A stretch of 64,000 bases of DNA from Diploptera punctata (Eukaryota; Arthropoda; Insecta; Blattodea; Blaberidae): NCBI GenBank assembly GCA_030220185.1, contig JASPKZ010001603.1:248001-312000 (forward strand). The letters are read 5' to 3'. Under the pieces are notes generated by a model, which was not told the origin of the DNA, searched no databases, and saw only the letters and a list, made by a program, of their open reading frames with translations. Made by a program: the position numbers and the translations under genes. This document shows positions 43,536 through 54,339 of the stretch, piece by piece. Numbering within the stretch: the stretch's first letter is position 1; each line of letters opens with the position of its first letter.

Positions 43536-44086
43536 AGCATGTATAATGTTTGCTGCATTGCGATATTCCATAGATAAACTGATTTGCGTTTGTTGGCGCA
43601 TGTGCGTGGTGTCTGCCTGGGACTTAGAAAAAAATTATCACTGCGCTTAATGGAAAGATTATCCCTAAGATGCCTTGTCACATCATTTTACATTATGGTT
43701 TAGAATTTAAGTATTTTTATGTCAATAAATATGGGAAAGAGTGTGATTTAGAGAGTTTTTGTCATTCAGGACCATAGCTATGTTTAACTCAATTTGTCAT
43801 ATTTAAGTTAGCATGTTTTTGAATTCAGGTCCCTAATTACAAAATGTTTAAAATTATAGGAAATGTTTATTAAAAACAAAAAATGGGAAAACTTTAGTTT
43901 ACCTTCCCTAATAAATTTGTCCTACTGATTAATAGTAGGCATGTGCAAAAGTTTTTCAGTTATCGGTAGATGGAACACATAGCTGTGAAATCAGTATGAC
44001 CAACCTTCAATAAATTCCCAAGCGTTTATTTGAAATGGGCATAAATCAATTTCCACCTTCCTAACCTAACAAAAAGGGGCATGTCA

Positions 44087-45102
44087 TAGCGTAGTGGTTA
44101 AGGCACTGCACTGCAAGCCAGAAGATCGAGGGTTCTAGTCCCGGTGGGGTCATGATTTTTAAACTGACCCAAACCTTCTGGTGACACAATGGTCCAGGGG
44201 TTGACTCAGCCTCTAACAAAAATGGGGGATATGCTACACTTTGGGTCGCACGAAAATTTTTCTAAGTTCTATAGAATCGCAGTGCGCATGTGCTAGTGCT
44301 CCAATTATCCCAGGTAGATAAATGCAACCTCCAGCAGTTGGCGGTATATGTATGAGAAATCAGTATGACCAACATTGACACAAAATTCCCAGAACTTGTC
44401 TAAAAATGTATAATTAACACGAAATGAACTAGTGGAAATATGATTTTACGTGGTAACCGTCCGATATTTTGAATTTTTCATAGAATAACAGATATGAAGA
44501 GGTAATTTATTTTACGTATCAAATCACATTTAAAAAGCAAGGAACCTAAATCAATTACTCTAACGTAGGTGAAATCCAGGGAACGTGGAATCACATTTAA
44601 AAAGCAAGGAACCTAAAAGCTAACCAAACCTAAATCAATTACTCTAACATAGGTGAAATCCAGGGAACGTGGAAATGGTTGGCAACATTTGGAGTAGTTT
44701 GGGTTGTTGATGGTGGCAACGCTGGAACAACATAGGAAGTGGAGGGAAAATAACAAAGAGTAGGAAGTAAGCAATGTAGCACGACCATGTTTTACGCAAA
44801 TATATAAATATGAAAAAACTCGTTGCAACATTGGAAGATGTTTAAAAGTTTTGCAAAATGTTTTAAACTTGTTTAAAAGTGTTTAGTGCATCAGTGGAAT
44901 AAGATATTAAATTGAAAAATTTTTGCGACCTGAAGTGTACAACAGCCAAAATGGGTACCAGACACTTGTTCTGGGGTAAAAGCGGTCGTCACACAGGGCT
45001 GACATCAAGTGCCGATTGTCCAGAAAATGTGGAGCCTTAACCTCCTACTACCCCCAAGGGCCTCCTGAGTCCTGCAGTGGGATCGCTTTACTTTAACCTA
45101 AC
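44087..45102 (+). mobile_element. SINE family C split by a TIR element
   Basis: Head GGGGCATGTCATAGCGTAGT and GGTTAAGGCACTGCACTGCA at 44087, B box GAGGGTTCTAGTCCCGG. The body stops at 44216 (GACTCAGCCTCTAAC) and resumes at about 44946 (GGGTACCAG), ending GTGGGATCGCTTTACTTT at 45095. The parts join as in the copy at 28560-28772. Confidence 0.85.
44225..44940. mobile_element. TIR element with 8-bp target duplication (hAT-like)
   Basis: AAAATGGG occurs on both sides (44219-44226 and about 44952-44959). Inverted ends ACACTTTGGGTCGCAC with AAAATTTTTC at left and GAAAAATTTTTGCGACC with GAAGTGTAC at right. The interior shares GTAGGTGAAATCCAGGGAAC and GTTGGCAACATTTGGAGTAG with 42265-42826. 8-bp duplications are typical of hAT transposition. 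Confidence 0.75.
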
Positions 45103-45518
45103 AAAATCAATTATATGCATATTATTTAATGGAGTGTACACTGTCTGACATACTCTAACTTGTCCCATTGGAACCTAACAAAATGAAGTGAGTGAACATC
45201 CATTTCTTAAAATAGATTTTTGAATATTTGTCATTGTGATTTCACAGTTACTTCCACTATATAGCGGAAGTTTCTTTAAGTATTTGCGCATGCATACAAT
45301 CATTCTGCGGAACTCGAAGAAATCCTTGCATATGTATATAAATATTTAATAATTGTAAAAAATGTTTTAAGTATTGTTGCAAAATGTTTACGATAGTACA
45401 AAATGTTACTAAAGACGGTATTACAAAAATATAATATGGAAAATCAAATGTAAGGTAATCTAAAGTTGTGCCGAAAAAGTTATGTAGTGCAACAGTGACA
45501 TAAGAATGTATGGTGTAG

Positions 45519-45796
45519 CATCCATCCATAGTAATTCTGCCCAAAGGCAGGTCCTTCACTGCAATCATAGCATTTCCATGCTATGCTTGCAGCTTTACTA
45601 GGGAATTGTAGGTGTGGTAGCTTCCCGTTGCTTTCCACACCGGTGAAGGATGATGATGATAAGGATTATGGCCATATGATTTCGGGGACCGTTTGGGCCT
45701 TAAAGTTTTCCTGACATTTGTCTTACAGGTGAGGAAAAACCCCGATAAAAACCTCACCCAGAAAAACTACCCCGACCGGGGATCGAACCCGGGCTC
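45519..45796 (-). mobile_element. SINE family A
   Basis: ATCCATCCATAGTAATTCTG at left, GATGATGATGATAAGG, GATTTCGGGGACCG and a B box GGGGATCGAACCCGGGCTC at right. It stops abruptly where the tandem SINE D begins. Confidence 0.85.
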
Positions 45797-46300
45797 GTAG
45801 CATTTGGGGTTAGGGATTTAACTATGTGTAAGAGAAAAATATGTGTTTAGATTGGAGGCCTAGGTGGCTCAGATGGAAGAACATTGACATAGAAAGTCAA
45901 AGGTCCTGGGTTCAAACCCCAGTCTAGGCATATATTATTCTTTTCGAATATAATTTGTCCATCATTAAGGTGTTTAAAAAACGAATAATATTAACATTGA
46001 AAGAAGCACTACTGGCTTTACAAGTAATGTTTAAATTCCCAATAAAAAGTCTTCTTAACAACGAACCCGCCATTTGCAAAAATCGTAGCATTTGGGGTTA
46101 GGGAATTAACTATGTGTAAGAGAAAAATACGCGTTTAGATTGGAGGCCTAGGTGGCTCAGATGGAAGAGCATTGACATAGAAAGTCAAAGGTCCTGGGTT
46201 CAAACCCCAGTCTAGGCGTATATTTTTCTTTTCAAATATAATTTGTCCATCATTAAGGTGTTTAAAAAACGAATAATATTAACATTATTTAGTCATGTGC
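45797..46300 (+). repeat. 288-bp tandem duplication of tRNA-like SINE family D
   Basis: GTAGCATTTGGGGTTAGGGA begins at 45797 and 46085. Each unit holds a complete cloverleaf (45858-45929 and 46146-46217). The second has acceptor GCCTAGG/TCTAGGC, D arm GCTC/GAGC, anticodon arm TTGAC/GTCAA with loop ATAGAAA, and T arm CTGGG/CCCAG. The formal anticodon AGA (Ser) lacks a long variable arm, so it is not a real tRNA-Ser. The tail is TTTCTTTTCAAATATAATTT. Confidence 0.8.
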
Positions 46301-46356
46301 TACATATTTTTTATTTTCTTTATTTCGAGTGATAAAGAACGAACTACAGGCTGATG

Positions 46357-46808
46357 TTTACATTAAGTGCAGTGAGAATTTTTTCTAAGTTCCAGGTAGA
46401 CACCATGCGCATGTGCCAACAAGTTATATTTTTTAAATATTTCCCACCATTTACAATAAATTTCACATTTTTTCTAATGATTATTTCAGTATATTTTTCT
46501 TTGATATTTAACTATATATGTAACATGAAGATCTGGCAGCCATATTAATTTTAACAAATATATACAACAGTACAGCCAACATAGAGTATGTACTTTAGAA
46601 TTTCAGAACATACTATTTATTTTTGCGTGTTGCATTCTTTAACAGGTTAGAGTACTTAAATTGTGTAGGTTAACTTTCAGGTTTGTTAAATAGCATGTAT
46701 AATGTTGGCTGCATTGCGATATTCCATAGAGTAAACCACTTCGCGTTTGTTGGCGCATGCACGTGCTGTCTACCTGGGATGTAGAAAAATTTTCACTGTG
46801 CTTAATGG
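46357..46808. mobile_element. MITE with inverted ends of about 60 bp
   Basis: TTAAGTGCAGTGAGAATTTT and GTAGACACCATGCGCATG at left mirror CATGCACGTGCTGTCTAC and AAATTTTCACTGTGCTTAA at right. Carries the empty site (46692-46706) of the PLE insertion found in the sister copy. Confidence 0.8.
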
Positions 46809-47092
46809 AAAGATTACCCCAAACTACATTTTCTTTCACACTCAAATGTAAAACAGTTATGCGACCGATGAAAATGCAGTCATATCTGCATTGTTTACAG
46901 TACAACTGGTGCATAGAGTAAGTAACTTTGTCAGTTCTCCATTGCAAAGTTCATAGACTGGCACATCACATAGAATAGCATATGGTTGTGATATTTCAGA
47001 GTGGCTAGTGGAGTTAATAACTATGCTACTCTACATATTTTCCAGCACTTTATGCTGCAGTGAGATACTGAGAATGTGTTTCTTTGTTCTAG

Positions 47093-47246
47093 GCTCAGCA
47101 GCCTCAAAACAAGAGCTTGAAGAGTCATTCTCTTATTATGGACCTCTTCGTAATGTTTGGGTTGCTAGGAATCCCCCTGGATTTGCTTTTGTTGAATATG
47201 AAGATCCTCGAGATGCTGAAGATGCAGTGAGAGGTTTGGATGGAAG
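47093..47246 (+). CDS. SRSF7: SR splicing factor, exon 2 (most of the RRM)
   Basis: Acceptor TTCTAG ends at 47092; donor GTAAGT at 47247. Exon 1's last base plus GC makes Gly. The exon encodes [40 protein letters not shown] and [18 protein letters not shown] is RNP1. [20 protein letters not shown] and [11 protein letters not shown] are almost word for word those of SRSF7/SRSF3, which makes the assignment secure. Ends with two bases of the next Arg codon. Confidence 0.97.
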
Positions 47247-47289
47247 GTAAGTCATTATTGGACCTTATATTTTAATTATCATTCATGTT

Positions 47290-47400
47290 TAAAAGAAGTG
47301 ACATTATGAGGTTTATTTTAATTAATAATTGAGTTAGAATTTAAAACCTCGCCTCATTGAGATCGTTGCCCTAAGAAAGGCATATGATTGAATATGATTT
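47290..47400 (-). mobile_element. PLE leader and 3' end
   Basis: GAAGTGACATTATGAGGTTT and TTAATTAATAATTGAGTT, then ACCTCGCCTCAT; nearly identical to the start of the dimer at 57857. The element is truncated within about 100 bp. Confidence 0.7.
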
Positions 47401-47547
47401 TCTGAAATAAATGGGGTTTAAGGTTTTCATCCAAACTGATTCAATTGAAGGAAAATGGAGTATATCTACCTTGTTGTTTATATTACATTACTCCGATTAT
47501 GAAAGTTAAAAATTAAAATGTACCTGTTGGTAGGTGCCATCGTCCTC

Positions 47548-47815
47548 AACTTTGTTAAAATATTGTATATAAAATTAACTGGAGCCCTTTCGGAAGTTAT
47601 CTTCCATCTTCGGTAGGTTGAGCTTCTGCTACTCGTTGTGTATGGTCATGTATACTCCAACTTTTAGTAGCAGCAACAGTTGGAGTATACATCGCCGTAC
47701 ACAACGAGTAGCAGAAGCTCAACCTGCCGAAGATGGAAGATACTGCCGAAGATGGAAGATAACTTCCAAAACCGTTCCAGTTAATTTTATATACAATATT
47801 TTAACAAAGTTCTTC
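47548..47815. repeat. PLE-end foldback hairpin
   Basis: Left arm CAACTTTGTTAAAATATTGT ... TACTCGTTGTGTA, right arm TACACAACGAGTAGCAGAAG ... ACAATATTTTAACAAAG. Near-perfect arms of about 115 bp. The right arm carries a local duplication of CTGCCGAAGATGGAAGATA. A hammerhead-like variant (CCGAAGA, stem GGAAG/CTTCC, GAAAG, GTTA) is present in the left arm on minus. Confidence 0.85.
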
Positions 47816-48535
47816 AAAAGTACACCAGATGGCAGTTTTAGAAAATTACTGGCATAATGAAAAATAGCCTTGAAAACAATACTGCAGTTCTGTGTTAAAA
47901 ACATACGTGTATAAGGTAAGAAGAATTCACAGTTCATTTGATTCTTAAGAATATATGCCTAGACTGGAGTTACAACCCAGGACCTCCAGCTATATATGCT
48001 GAAGCTCTGGTTTTCAAATTTCTTTCAACTTTTCCTATGTGAATTTTATCACAATTTCCTAATTTAATCTGATAAATTACTGATTTTTCTTCTTCAATTT
48101 TGTAATTTTTATTGGTTTTAATTACTGCAATGCTTTTAATAAAATTTATTTAAAATAGAAACTTCTAAGTTATATTGTCAGCAGTAACAACTGATTAAGA
48201 ACTCTTGTATTCCGACAATTTTCAAATGTAAAGTGTGCAGCTGTCGTATTTTTATCAATATTATCAACACAAGTTCTCTTAAAAACTCCTGACTCAATTT
48301 GAAATTCAGTGATTTCACATATCAAAATAAATGCATATCAGTACTTGAAATTTTATCAAGTACTTATATTAACAGTACAAACATTTACTTCAGCCTATTA
48401 AGTATATCATTACATGCATTAGCAACATTAACTCACTGGCATTATTAAACCTGTAGGTTCATGGCTGTGCGGACATAAGCTCTCACTACATTCCTATCAT
48501 TAGCTATGTAATGTGTTCAATGTTGATTTTTACAG
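47816..48535. other. intron with SINE D and LINE-tail fragments
   Basis: A minus-strand tRNA-like remnant at about 47955-48020 (GCCTAGACTGGAGTTACAAC) and a LINE tail at 48430-48500 (complement of the 10.9-kb tail: AACTCACTGGCATTATTAAA). PLE wording (ACTGATTTTTCTTCTTC) lies near 48080. No gene. Confidence 0.55.
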
Positions 48536-48730
48536 AACAATTTGTGGAAGAAGAGTTCGAGTTGAGATGTCGAACGGTATGGGAGGAAAGGGTGGTGGAA
48601 GATTCCGCGGACCACCTCCACGCCGAGGACGTCCATTTCATCCTGAAGATCGCTGCTATGAATGTGGAGAACGGGGCCATTATGCTCGCGACTGCTACCG
48701 ATACAGGAGCAGCCGTGGAGGAAGACGCAG
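48536..48730 (+). CDS. SRSF7: SR splicing factor, exon 3 (end of RRM, zinc knuckle)
   Basis: Acceptor TTTTTACAG ends at 48535; donor GTATAT at 48731. Reads (R)[17 protein letters not shown], then a Gly/Arg/Pro linker ([19 protein letters not shown]), then [14 protein letters not shown], a CX2CX4HX4C zinc knuckle, and [10 protein letters not shown]. The knuckle is what separates SRSF7/9G8/x16 from SRSF3. Ends with two bases of an Arg codon completed in exon 4. Confidence 0.97.
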
Positions 48731-50095
48731 GTATATGTGACTGGCACTTCTTGTCGGGGATCTTGATTTTTTATTTATTCTTTATTTGAAAAAAACGGAG
48801 TATTTTAGAACAAAACTTTTTTGGGATATAGTTTTTAAATTGAAAAAAAATTATTTATAATCAAAAACATAGGTGGACTAAATTGTGATAAATGTATTCC
48901 TAACATTTTTTAGGAAATACGGCTGAAAAATAAGATCACAAAACACAATCTCCTTCGAGAGTCTAAACAAGTCGACAAATTGGGCTGAACTACTGCCTCT
49001 CCTATGAACTCTTCAGAGACGGCACACACCCACCCGTTCACCGCGCGAGGACTTAGACCCGTCGTAGTAAATTAGCTGAGACTTCGTAGTACAACTGGTT
49101 CCGTCTGTCCTGCCATTTTGTATTTGTCTTCAGAGCTTCTGAGATCGACAATAAAAATATATCATTAAAAAAAAGTCACTACGAGTCTACGTAGACTACA
49201 AGCGTTAATTCTCCCCTTCACATCTTCTGCTACGAGCCAGTTTTATTGTCGAGTCTTCGGGTACCTGTGTCTCCAATCTGCACTAACACACGCCCAGATT
49301 TATAAGAACACGCACGACGTAGTTTTCTCCGATTGTCCACTAGAGCTCGCCAGTGGTTCTTAAATGAATCACTGTTCCATTAAAATACGTGAGTTCTGTA
49401 TTGGTACAAAGGGGACATGTTAGTTGTGGGGGGTCAAAAGTTTTGCTCTCAATGTTTTTATAAGCCAGGGGAACTTCTTGCCATTTCGACCCTTTTCTAA
49501 ATTTTTTTTCTAATTCTTGCATGTATAACTTTTCATACATATCAAATCAACTTTGCAAAAAAGTCGTATATCGGTTATTCTGACACTCGTATTTAGGTTT
49601 TTTAATTTTGTTCAATGCCACCAGGTTGTCTTTCGACATTTCTGGTATTCTCTTCTGGCATTGGAGGTATTGTAACCCTCTTCTGGGGTTGGAGCGCCTG
49701 GAAGGCGTAGTTACGTTATCCCGATAGTATAATGGGTGATAAATTATAATGTAGTACCAGCAGAGTCCTTATACCTAAATTCCAGAACATGGGAGACTAC
49801 AGGAATAATTCCCTTTAAAGAAAACTCTTTGTGGCCTGAGTGGGAATTAAACCCAGGATCTCGTGAACTGTAGTCAGCTCTGGCCACAAGATCATGAGGC
49901 CAATCTTTCTGTCTCAAGTAATTTTTTTCATCCATTCTTTTGGAATGTGCCCAATTTTAGGTGTGTGATATTTTTGTTACATTCAGATTATTATTTTTTA
50001 AAAAATCCTAAATAGATATTAAAATTAATATCTTATTTTTCTCCATTGACCACTTGTCACTTAATGATAACTGTAGGGAAATGAGATAACTATTA
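48731..50095. other. start of intron 3: no gene, dispersed fragments
   Basis: 48900-49330 unrecognised. A 66-codon minus frame at 49540-49340 (FDPPQLTCPLCTNTELTYFN) has a CPLC pair and may be LINE-derived. 49600-49735 recurs at 57305-57437 (TTTCTGGTATTCTCT, GCCTGGAAGGC, ATGGGTGAT). A minus tRNA-like SINE D remnant lies at about 49835-49920. Confidence 0.45.
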
Positions 50096-50098
50096 TAG

Positions 50099-50410
50099 GA
50101 AATATCACTATGAGGTTTAATTTAAAATAAATTTCTTTTTACCTCACCTCACATCCTGTCTTCTTTTAGACTGGCTTCAAAATGTAGTTGGTTTTATCAT
50201 CAGTAATTTTATAAACCAATGTTCTGTCGTCCAGGAGCACTGCTGCTTACTTTCCATCTGTTGACGGACCGATGAACCTCCGAATTAAATCAAACTTCCA
50301 TGAATTTCAAAATTCATTAATTTTTCTTTCTTGTTTTTAGTAATGTGAAGTTTTTTTTTTCAAATCGTTAGCTCTTTTTGTTTTTCTATCATAATCTACT
50401 GCTCTTATGA
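50099..50410 (-). mobile_element. PLE 3' fragment
   Basis: Leader GGAAATATCACTATGAGGTT, end TACCTCACCTCACATCC, then minus-strand tail words (CATGAATTTCAAAATTCATT, GTTAGCTCTTTTTG). The hammerhead region on minus has CTGATGA, an AAAA/TTTT stem, GAAGC and GTC: near-intact with one core change. Cut off by a LINE tail. Confidence 0.75.
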
Positions 50411-50429
50411 TATCTGGTTTCTTCCATGA

Positions 50430-50620
50430 TTTTAATGGGAATAATGGATAGGACAGCGATGGGAATGAAAGAGGAATCATGGAAACTTCTTGTAAAAATA
50501 CAGCGGGGAGTGCAACCAGTAGGTAGGACAAGTAAGATGTGCGACAATAACATCAACCATGATTTGAGGGAGGTAAATTATACACTGAAGTATTGGCTCA
50601 TGATAGGGATGTATGGAGAG
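50430..50620 (+). mobile_element. LINE C-terminal tail
   Basis: Reads GNNGxDSDGNERGIMETSC-like broken frames with NINHDLREVNYTLKYW at 50545-50600, the same tail as 10655-10960. A short inverted repeat (ATACTCTCC / GGAGAGTAT) follows at 50610-50630. Confidence 0.65.
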
Positions 50621-50745
50621 TATCCCTATCATGATCCAATACTTTAGTGAGCATCCTCCAATGAACATCTGATTTTTTAAATATCAGTTGAATAAAATAA
50701 CAAACACGGAGATTAAAGAGAGAGAGATTTGTGCTTGTTTCTGTA

Positions 50746-50965
50746 GATGCCTGAGTAGCTCAATGATCTAGCTGGAGGTCTTGGGTTGACATCCTAGCTC
50801 AGGCAAAAAAAATTTCCTTAGTTAATTGTGGCCTACAGATGGCTTGTCTTTGTATGTTATTTTCCATATTATGTTCACAATAGTTTACAGTCCCATAATA
50901 ATAATAATGCTTTATTTAGGCGCCATTAGGCCATCTTTTCCATTCAACCAGCAAATAATAAAATC
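50746..50965. mobile_element. SINE D unit (+) and LINE 3' end (-)
   Basis: 50746-50815 is a plus tRNA-like unit (GATGCCTGAGTAGCTCAATG ... CCTAGCTCAGGC) lacking part of its anticodon arm. 50895-50965 is the minus 3' end of the LINE family at 31745-33113 (AATAATAATAATGC, AGGCGCCATTAGGCCATCTT). Confidence 0.6.
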
Positions 50966-50984
50966 ATAGATATTTTTTAGGAAT

Positions 50985-51800
50985 TAACACTATGAGGTAA
51001 AATTTTCTCATCTCATATTCTTCATAGACTGATTTCCGGACCTTCTTTGGTTCCATCTTCAGTATTTTCATGACTGTTGTAATGTCATCTTGAAGAGCCA
51101 TCTCCTGCTCCCCTTTGTTGGTAGACTGTAGAACCTCAAAATCAAATAATTTTGCCCGGGAATTTCAGAGTTCAGTAATTTCTTTTTTTTTTAATTTTAT
51201 TATTGTACTTTTTTTTCCCAAACCCCATGAGCTCTTTCGATATTTCTATTTGTTTTATTAATTTAAGCTTTTCTTTTATTTTTTTATCATACATGGGCAG
51301 CTATTGCAGATTTTTTACTTCCCCATTCTTGACTTTAAATTTCTGTTTTTCCTGTATCACATTCCCCCATTTAATATAAATCTTTTTCAGTGCCAATTGT
51401 ATGTTGAATCTTTTAAGAAAAAATTTAAACTTCAGTGCTTAAATGTGTGTGTGAATTTCTTGAACTTTTTTCTTTTTATAGAAGTGTACTTTCATAATTT
51501 TTTACCCACATGTGGTCAAAAAAACATTAAATCGAAGGAAGCCTAACTTAATGAAGCAAATAGTAAAAACCAAAGAGCTCTCGGTGGGAAAAATATTTAC
51601 ATTTAAAAAACTGAAATGCAAAATTAATGAACTTTGATATTCCCGAGGAAAATTATTTGATTTCAAGGTTCTTCAGTTTACCAACAGAGGGGGCAGCAGG
51701 TGGCTTTTGAAGACCATATAATGGTTGCAAGAATGATGAAGATGGAACCGAAGAAGGTCCTGAAACCAGTCTAAGAAGACTATTTTACTTAAATACTTAT
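50985..51800. mobile_element. PLE inverted dimer
   Basis: Leader GGAATTAACACTATGAGGTA at 50988. Minus copy to about 51430 (GGACCTTCTTTGGTTCCATC, CATACATGGGCAGC), then a plus copy of the same tail (KKLKCKINEL-like frame; MNFDIPEEN at about 51628-51655) ending GGTCCTGAAACCAGTC at about 51770. The tail after GIY-YIG is present in both arms. A further decayed plus part (51300-51540) is uncertain. Confidence 0.75.
51027..51062 (-). ncRNA. hammerhead-ribozyme-like motif
   Basis: Minus: CTGAAGA (51062-51056), stem II GGAACC/GGTCC with loop AAAGAA, GAAAT, CA, GTC (51029-51027). U at 15.2 can wobble with G. The plus partner near 51735-51775 has GGAACC/GGTCC, GAAAC and GTC but A for the first core C. 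Confidence 0.5.
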
Positions 51801-52005
51801 TACAATTTTAAAATATAGACTAAAAAACGCAATGCGGATGTGTTCTAATATTAACTAACACTAACAAAAAATAGCATAAAGTCTTGAATCAGGAGAAACC
51901 CTATTGTATTATGAATAAAGTTTCTCTACTACAGGATCGCGGGGATTAAAGAGGGAGAAACATAACTTAAGGGATAAATTTGTTCTTGCTCCTGGATGTG
52001 TGTTT

Positions 52006-52085
52006 AAGTAGCTCAATGATAGAGCACCAGTGTGTAAAGTTTAAGATCTTGGGTTCAAATCCCAGCTCAGGTGCAAACGTTTTTC
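52006..52085 (+). mobile_element. tRNA-like SINE D unit
   Basis: GTTTAAGTAGCTCAATGATA and GAGCACCAGTG, B box GGGTTCAAATCCC, end AGCTCAGGTGC. Acceptor, D and T arms can be drawn; the tail is TTTTTCTTACTTATTTTGAA. Confidence 0.6.
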
Positions 52086-52249
52086 TTACTTATTTTGAAA
52101 TAACACAATTTTAAACACTTTGTGTATAGTTTTCATAAATGTATTCTTTTTCCAATGGCAGGATTTGACATAATTTTCCTTCTGGCTTCTCAGTAATACA
52201 AATGTACCATGACTCCAATAAATGTTATGGATTTAATATAAAATCAATA

Positions 52250-53090
52250 GGAATTGACATTGTGGGGTATATATCAAATAAATTGAATCTTTTTTTACAC
52301 CTCATCTCATTAACTTTCCTGAGACCATTTTCAAAGATTGGTGTACTTTATCTTCAGCCAACAATCAACTAAAGATAAAGGATGTTTTCCTTTGGAACAA
52401 GTCCCAAGAAAGATTACTGAAATATGAGGTCAGATGTAATTCACTGATTCAATTTGTTTTCTGGATATTAAATAATTATTGAATCGCGAAAATCTCACCT
52501 CATAAACTCTTGTGTTCTTTCAGCACAGAACTGAAGTTTTCAGGAGGCATATGCCTTTCACCTTTACAACTGAAACTTCAATTCTGTTCTTGCAGAATGT
52601 ATGAGGTGAGATTTTTGCAGCTCACTAATTATTTATTAACTTGAAAGCCTCGTAATGTTATTTCCCATAATTAATTTATGAAATTGTTTTATGGAGTTTA
52701 GTTTGTGTTCCTTATTCATGTTTGGTCCAGTACACATTAGACATGGGTGGGATTAGGGACTTCATTCGACGAATTTAATTTTCATGAATCTGTTTCATTG
52801 GTATAATGCAACGTTTTTAAGTAACAAAGAGTTCGGAAATAAACATCTTATTTGATAAAATTTTCTCATCTGGACCTATTTCAGGGACCATTGTCTTCGT
52901 GGTCAAATCCTTTTAAAATTAACACTATGGTGCGTTATGAAATAAATAGATTTTAAACGCCTCATGTTGATTATCTTTAAGATCATGTTTCAAAGGATAA
53001 TTTCCATCATGTACGGGCCAATAGTCGATCAAAGATAAAGGAAATTTTTCTTTGAAACAGGTCCTAAGAGAGATAAATAATATAAGATCA
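52250..53090. repeat. three PLE-end foldbacks in a row
   Basis: 52250-52440: leader GGAATTGACATTGTGGGGTA, arms TTACACCTCATCTCATTA / ATATGAGGTCAGATGTAA. 52466-52670: arms AAAATCTCACCTCATAAACT / TATGAGGTGAGATTTTTGC, followed by the leader in reverse (CCTCGTAATGTTATTTCCC), so this insertion points the other way. 52917-53090: leader AAATTAACACTATGGTGCG, arms with AAAGATAAAGGAAATTTTTC. None codes for protein. Confidence 0.7.
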
Positions 53091-53221
53091 GGTGTAACAT
53101 TGATTCAATTGCTTTTCTGGAGTTTAGTTTGTGTCCCTCGTTCATTTGGTCCAGTACACGTGTTTGGGGATTAGGGACTTAATATGACGAATAAAATTTT
53201 CAATAAATCTGATTTGCTTTT

Positions 53222-54060
53222 TAGGAATTAACACTATGAGGTATTATTTATTTAAGTAAAATTTTATCATCTCACCTCATTATTCTTCTTAAACTGGTTT
53301 TGAGGCCTCCTTTGGTTTTATCCTTCATATTTTCACAGCGCTTATGTCGTCTTGTCTCACTCTGTTGGTAGACTGAAGGACCTAGAAATGAAGTAATTTT
53401 CCCAATGAGTTTCGAAGTTAATTAATATTTCCTTACCGGTCTTTTTTAATGTAGATTTTTGTGATTTCTTTGGATTTTTCTGTTTGTATTATTAATTTTG
53501 CCTTTTTTCCGTATTTAATGTTTTTTTTTTCTGACCATGTCGTTTTTTCTGACCATGCGTGGGCTGCTACTGCAGATTTTTCTACTTCCCCATTCTTGAC
53601 TGAGAAAATGGAAGTAGAAAACAAATCAGGGATTTAAAATGAGAAATAGAAAATATCAGCGATATGTCAGTTTAGATGCTGGTAATGTGTGAAATTCTAC
53701 TTTGGGAAAACAAAGGGGAATTTAAAAACTAGAGTGAAAGAACACCTCCGGATTGTCAAGAATGGGGCAATAGAAAAATCGGCCGCAGCCGCCCATGCAT
53801 GGTCTGAAAAGCATTGGATCGAAAGAAAGTCTAAATAAATTAAACAGAAAAGCCCAAAGAGTTCATGTTTGGAAAAATCTACATTAAAAAACAAAAAGGA
53901 GAAATTAATGAACTTTGGAATTCCCAGAGAAAATTCAGTCTACCGACAGAGGGAGCAGCGCGTGGCTCTTCAAGACATAACTCATGAAAATATTGAGGAT
54001 GGAACCAAAGAAGGTCTGAAACCTGTCTAAGAAGACGAATATGAGGTGAGGTGATAAAAT
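53222..54060. mobile_element. PLE inverted dimer with GIY-YIG remnants
   Basis: Leader GGAATTAACACTATGAGGTA. Minus copy to about 53600 (KSAVAAHAWSEK readable on minus), then a plus copy: VKFYFGKTKGNLKTRVKEHL (53690-53745, endonuclease Y-G...R...EH), IEKSAAAAHAWSEKHWIERK, MNFGIPREN, ending AATATGAGGTGAGGTGAT at about 54040. In the plus copy the GIY motif itself is lost. Confidence 0.8.
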
Positions 54061-54339
54061 TTTACTTCAATAAATTCATAAATCTGTATAGGAAGCAACA
54101 TTTTGAGGTAACATAAAGGAGATTGTCTGAAATATACAATTTGATTAAATTTTCTCGTCTGAACCTATTTTGGAGACACCGTCTTGTCCTTCCAGAGATA
54201 GAATCTACAAGACATCACAAGTCAGCACAACAGTATGAATATAGACGAGAATGCAAGGACTGTGGTATAATGGATTCAGAGCAAAAGTGGGCCAAATCCA
54301 TATTTTACACTTTTGAGAAAAACTGCTATAAAGTTAAAA

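Larger units (their letters stand above)
42936..43675. mobile_element. MITE copy interrupted by a PLE dimer
   Basis: Sequence on both sides of the PLE at 43216-43535 matches 46474-46805: ACAGTGCAGCCAACATAG and AGAGTACTTAAATTGTGT before, TGCATTGCGATATTCCATAG and TTTGTTGGCGCATG after. The sister copy is uninterrupted. Confidence 0.8.

Noticed and set aside
45858..46217. Two tRNA-Ser(AGA) genes
   Set aside because: The folds are good but lack the long variable arm of tRNA-Ser and are embedded in a SINE repeated many times in the window.
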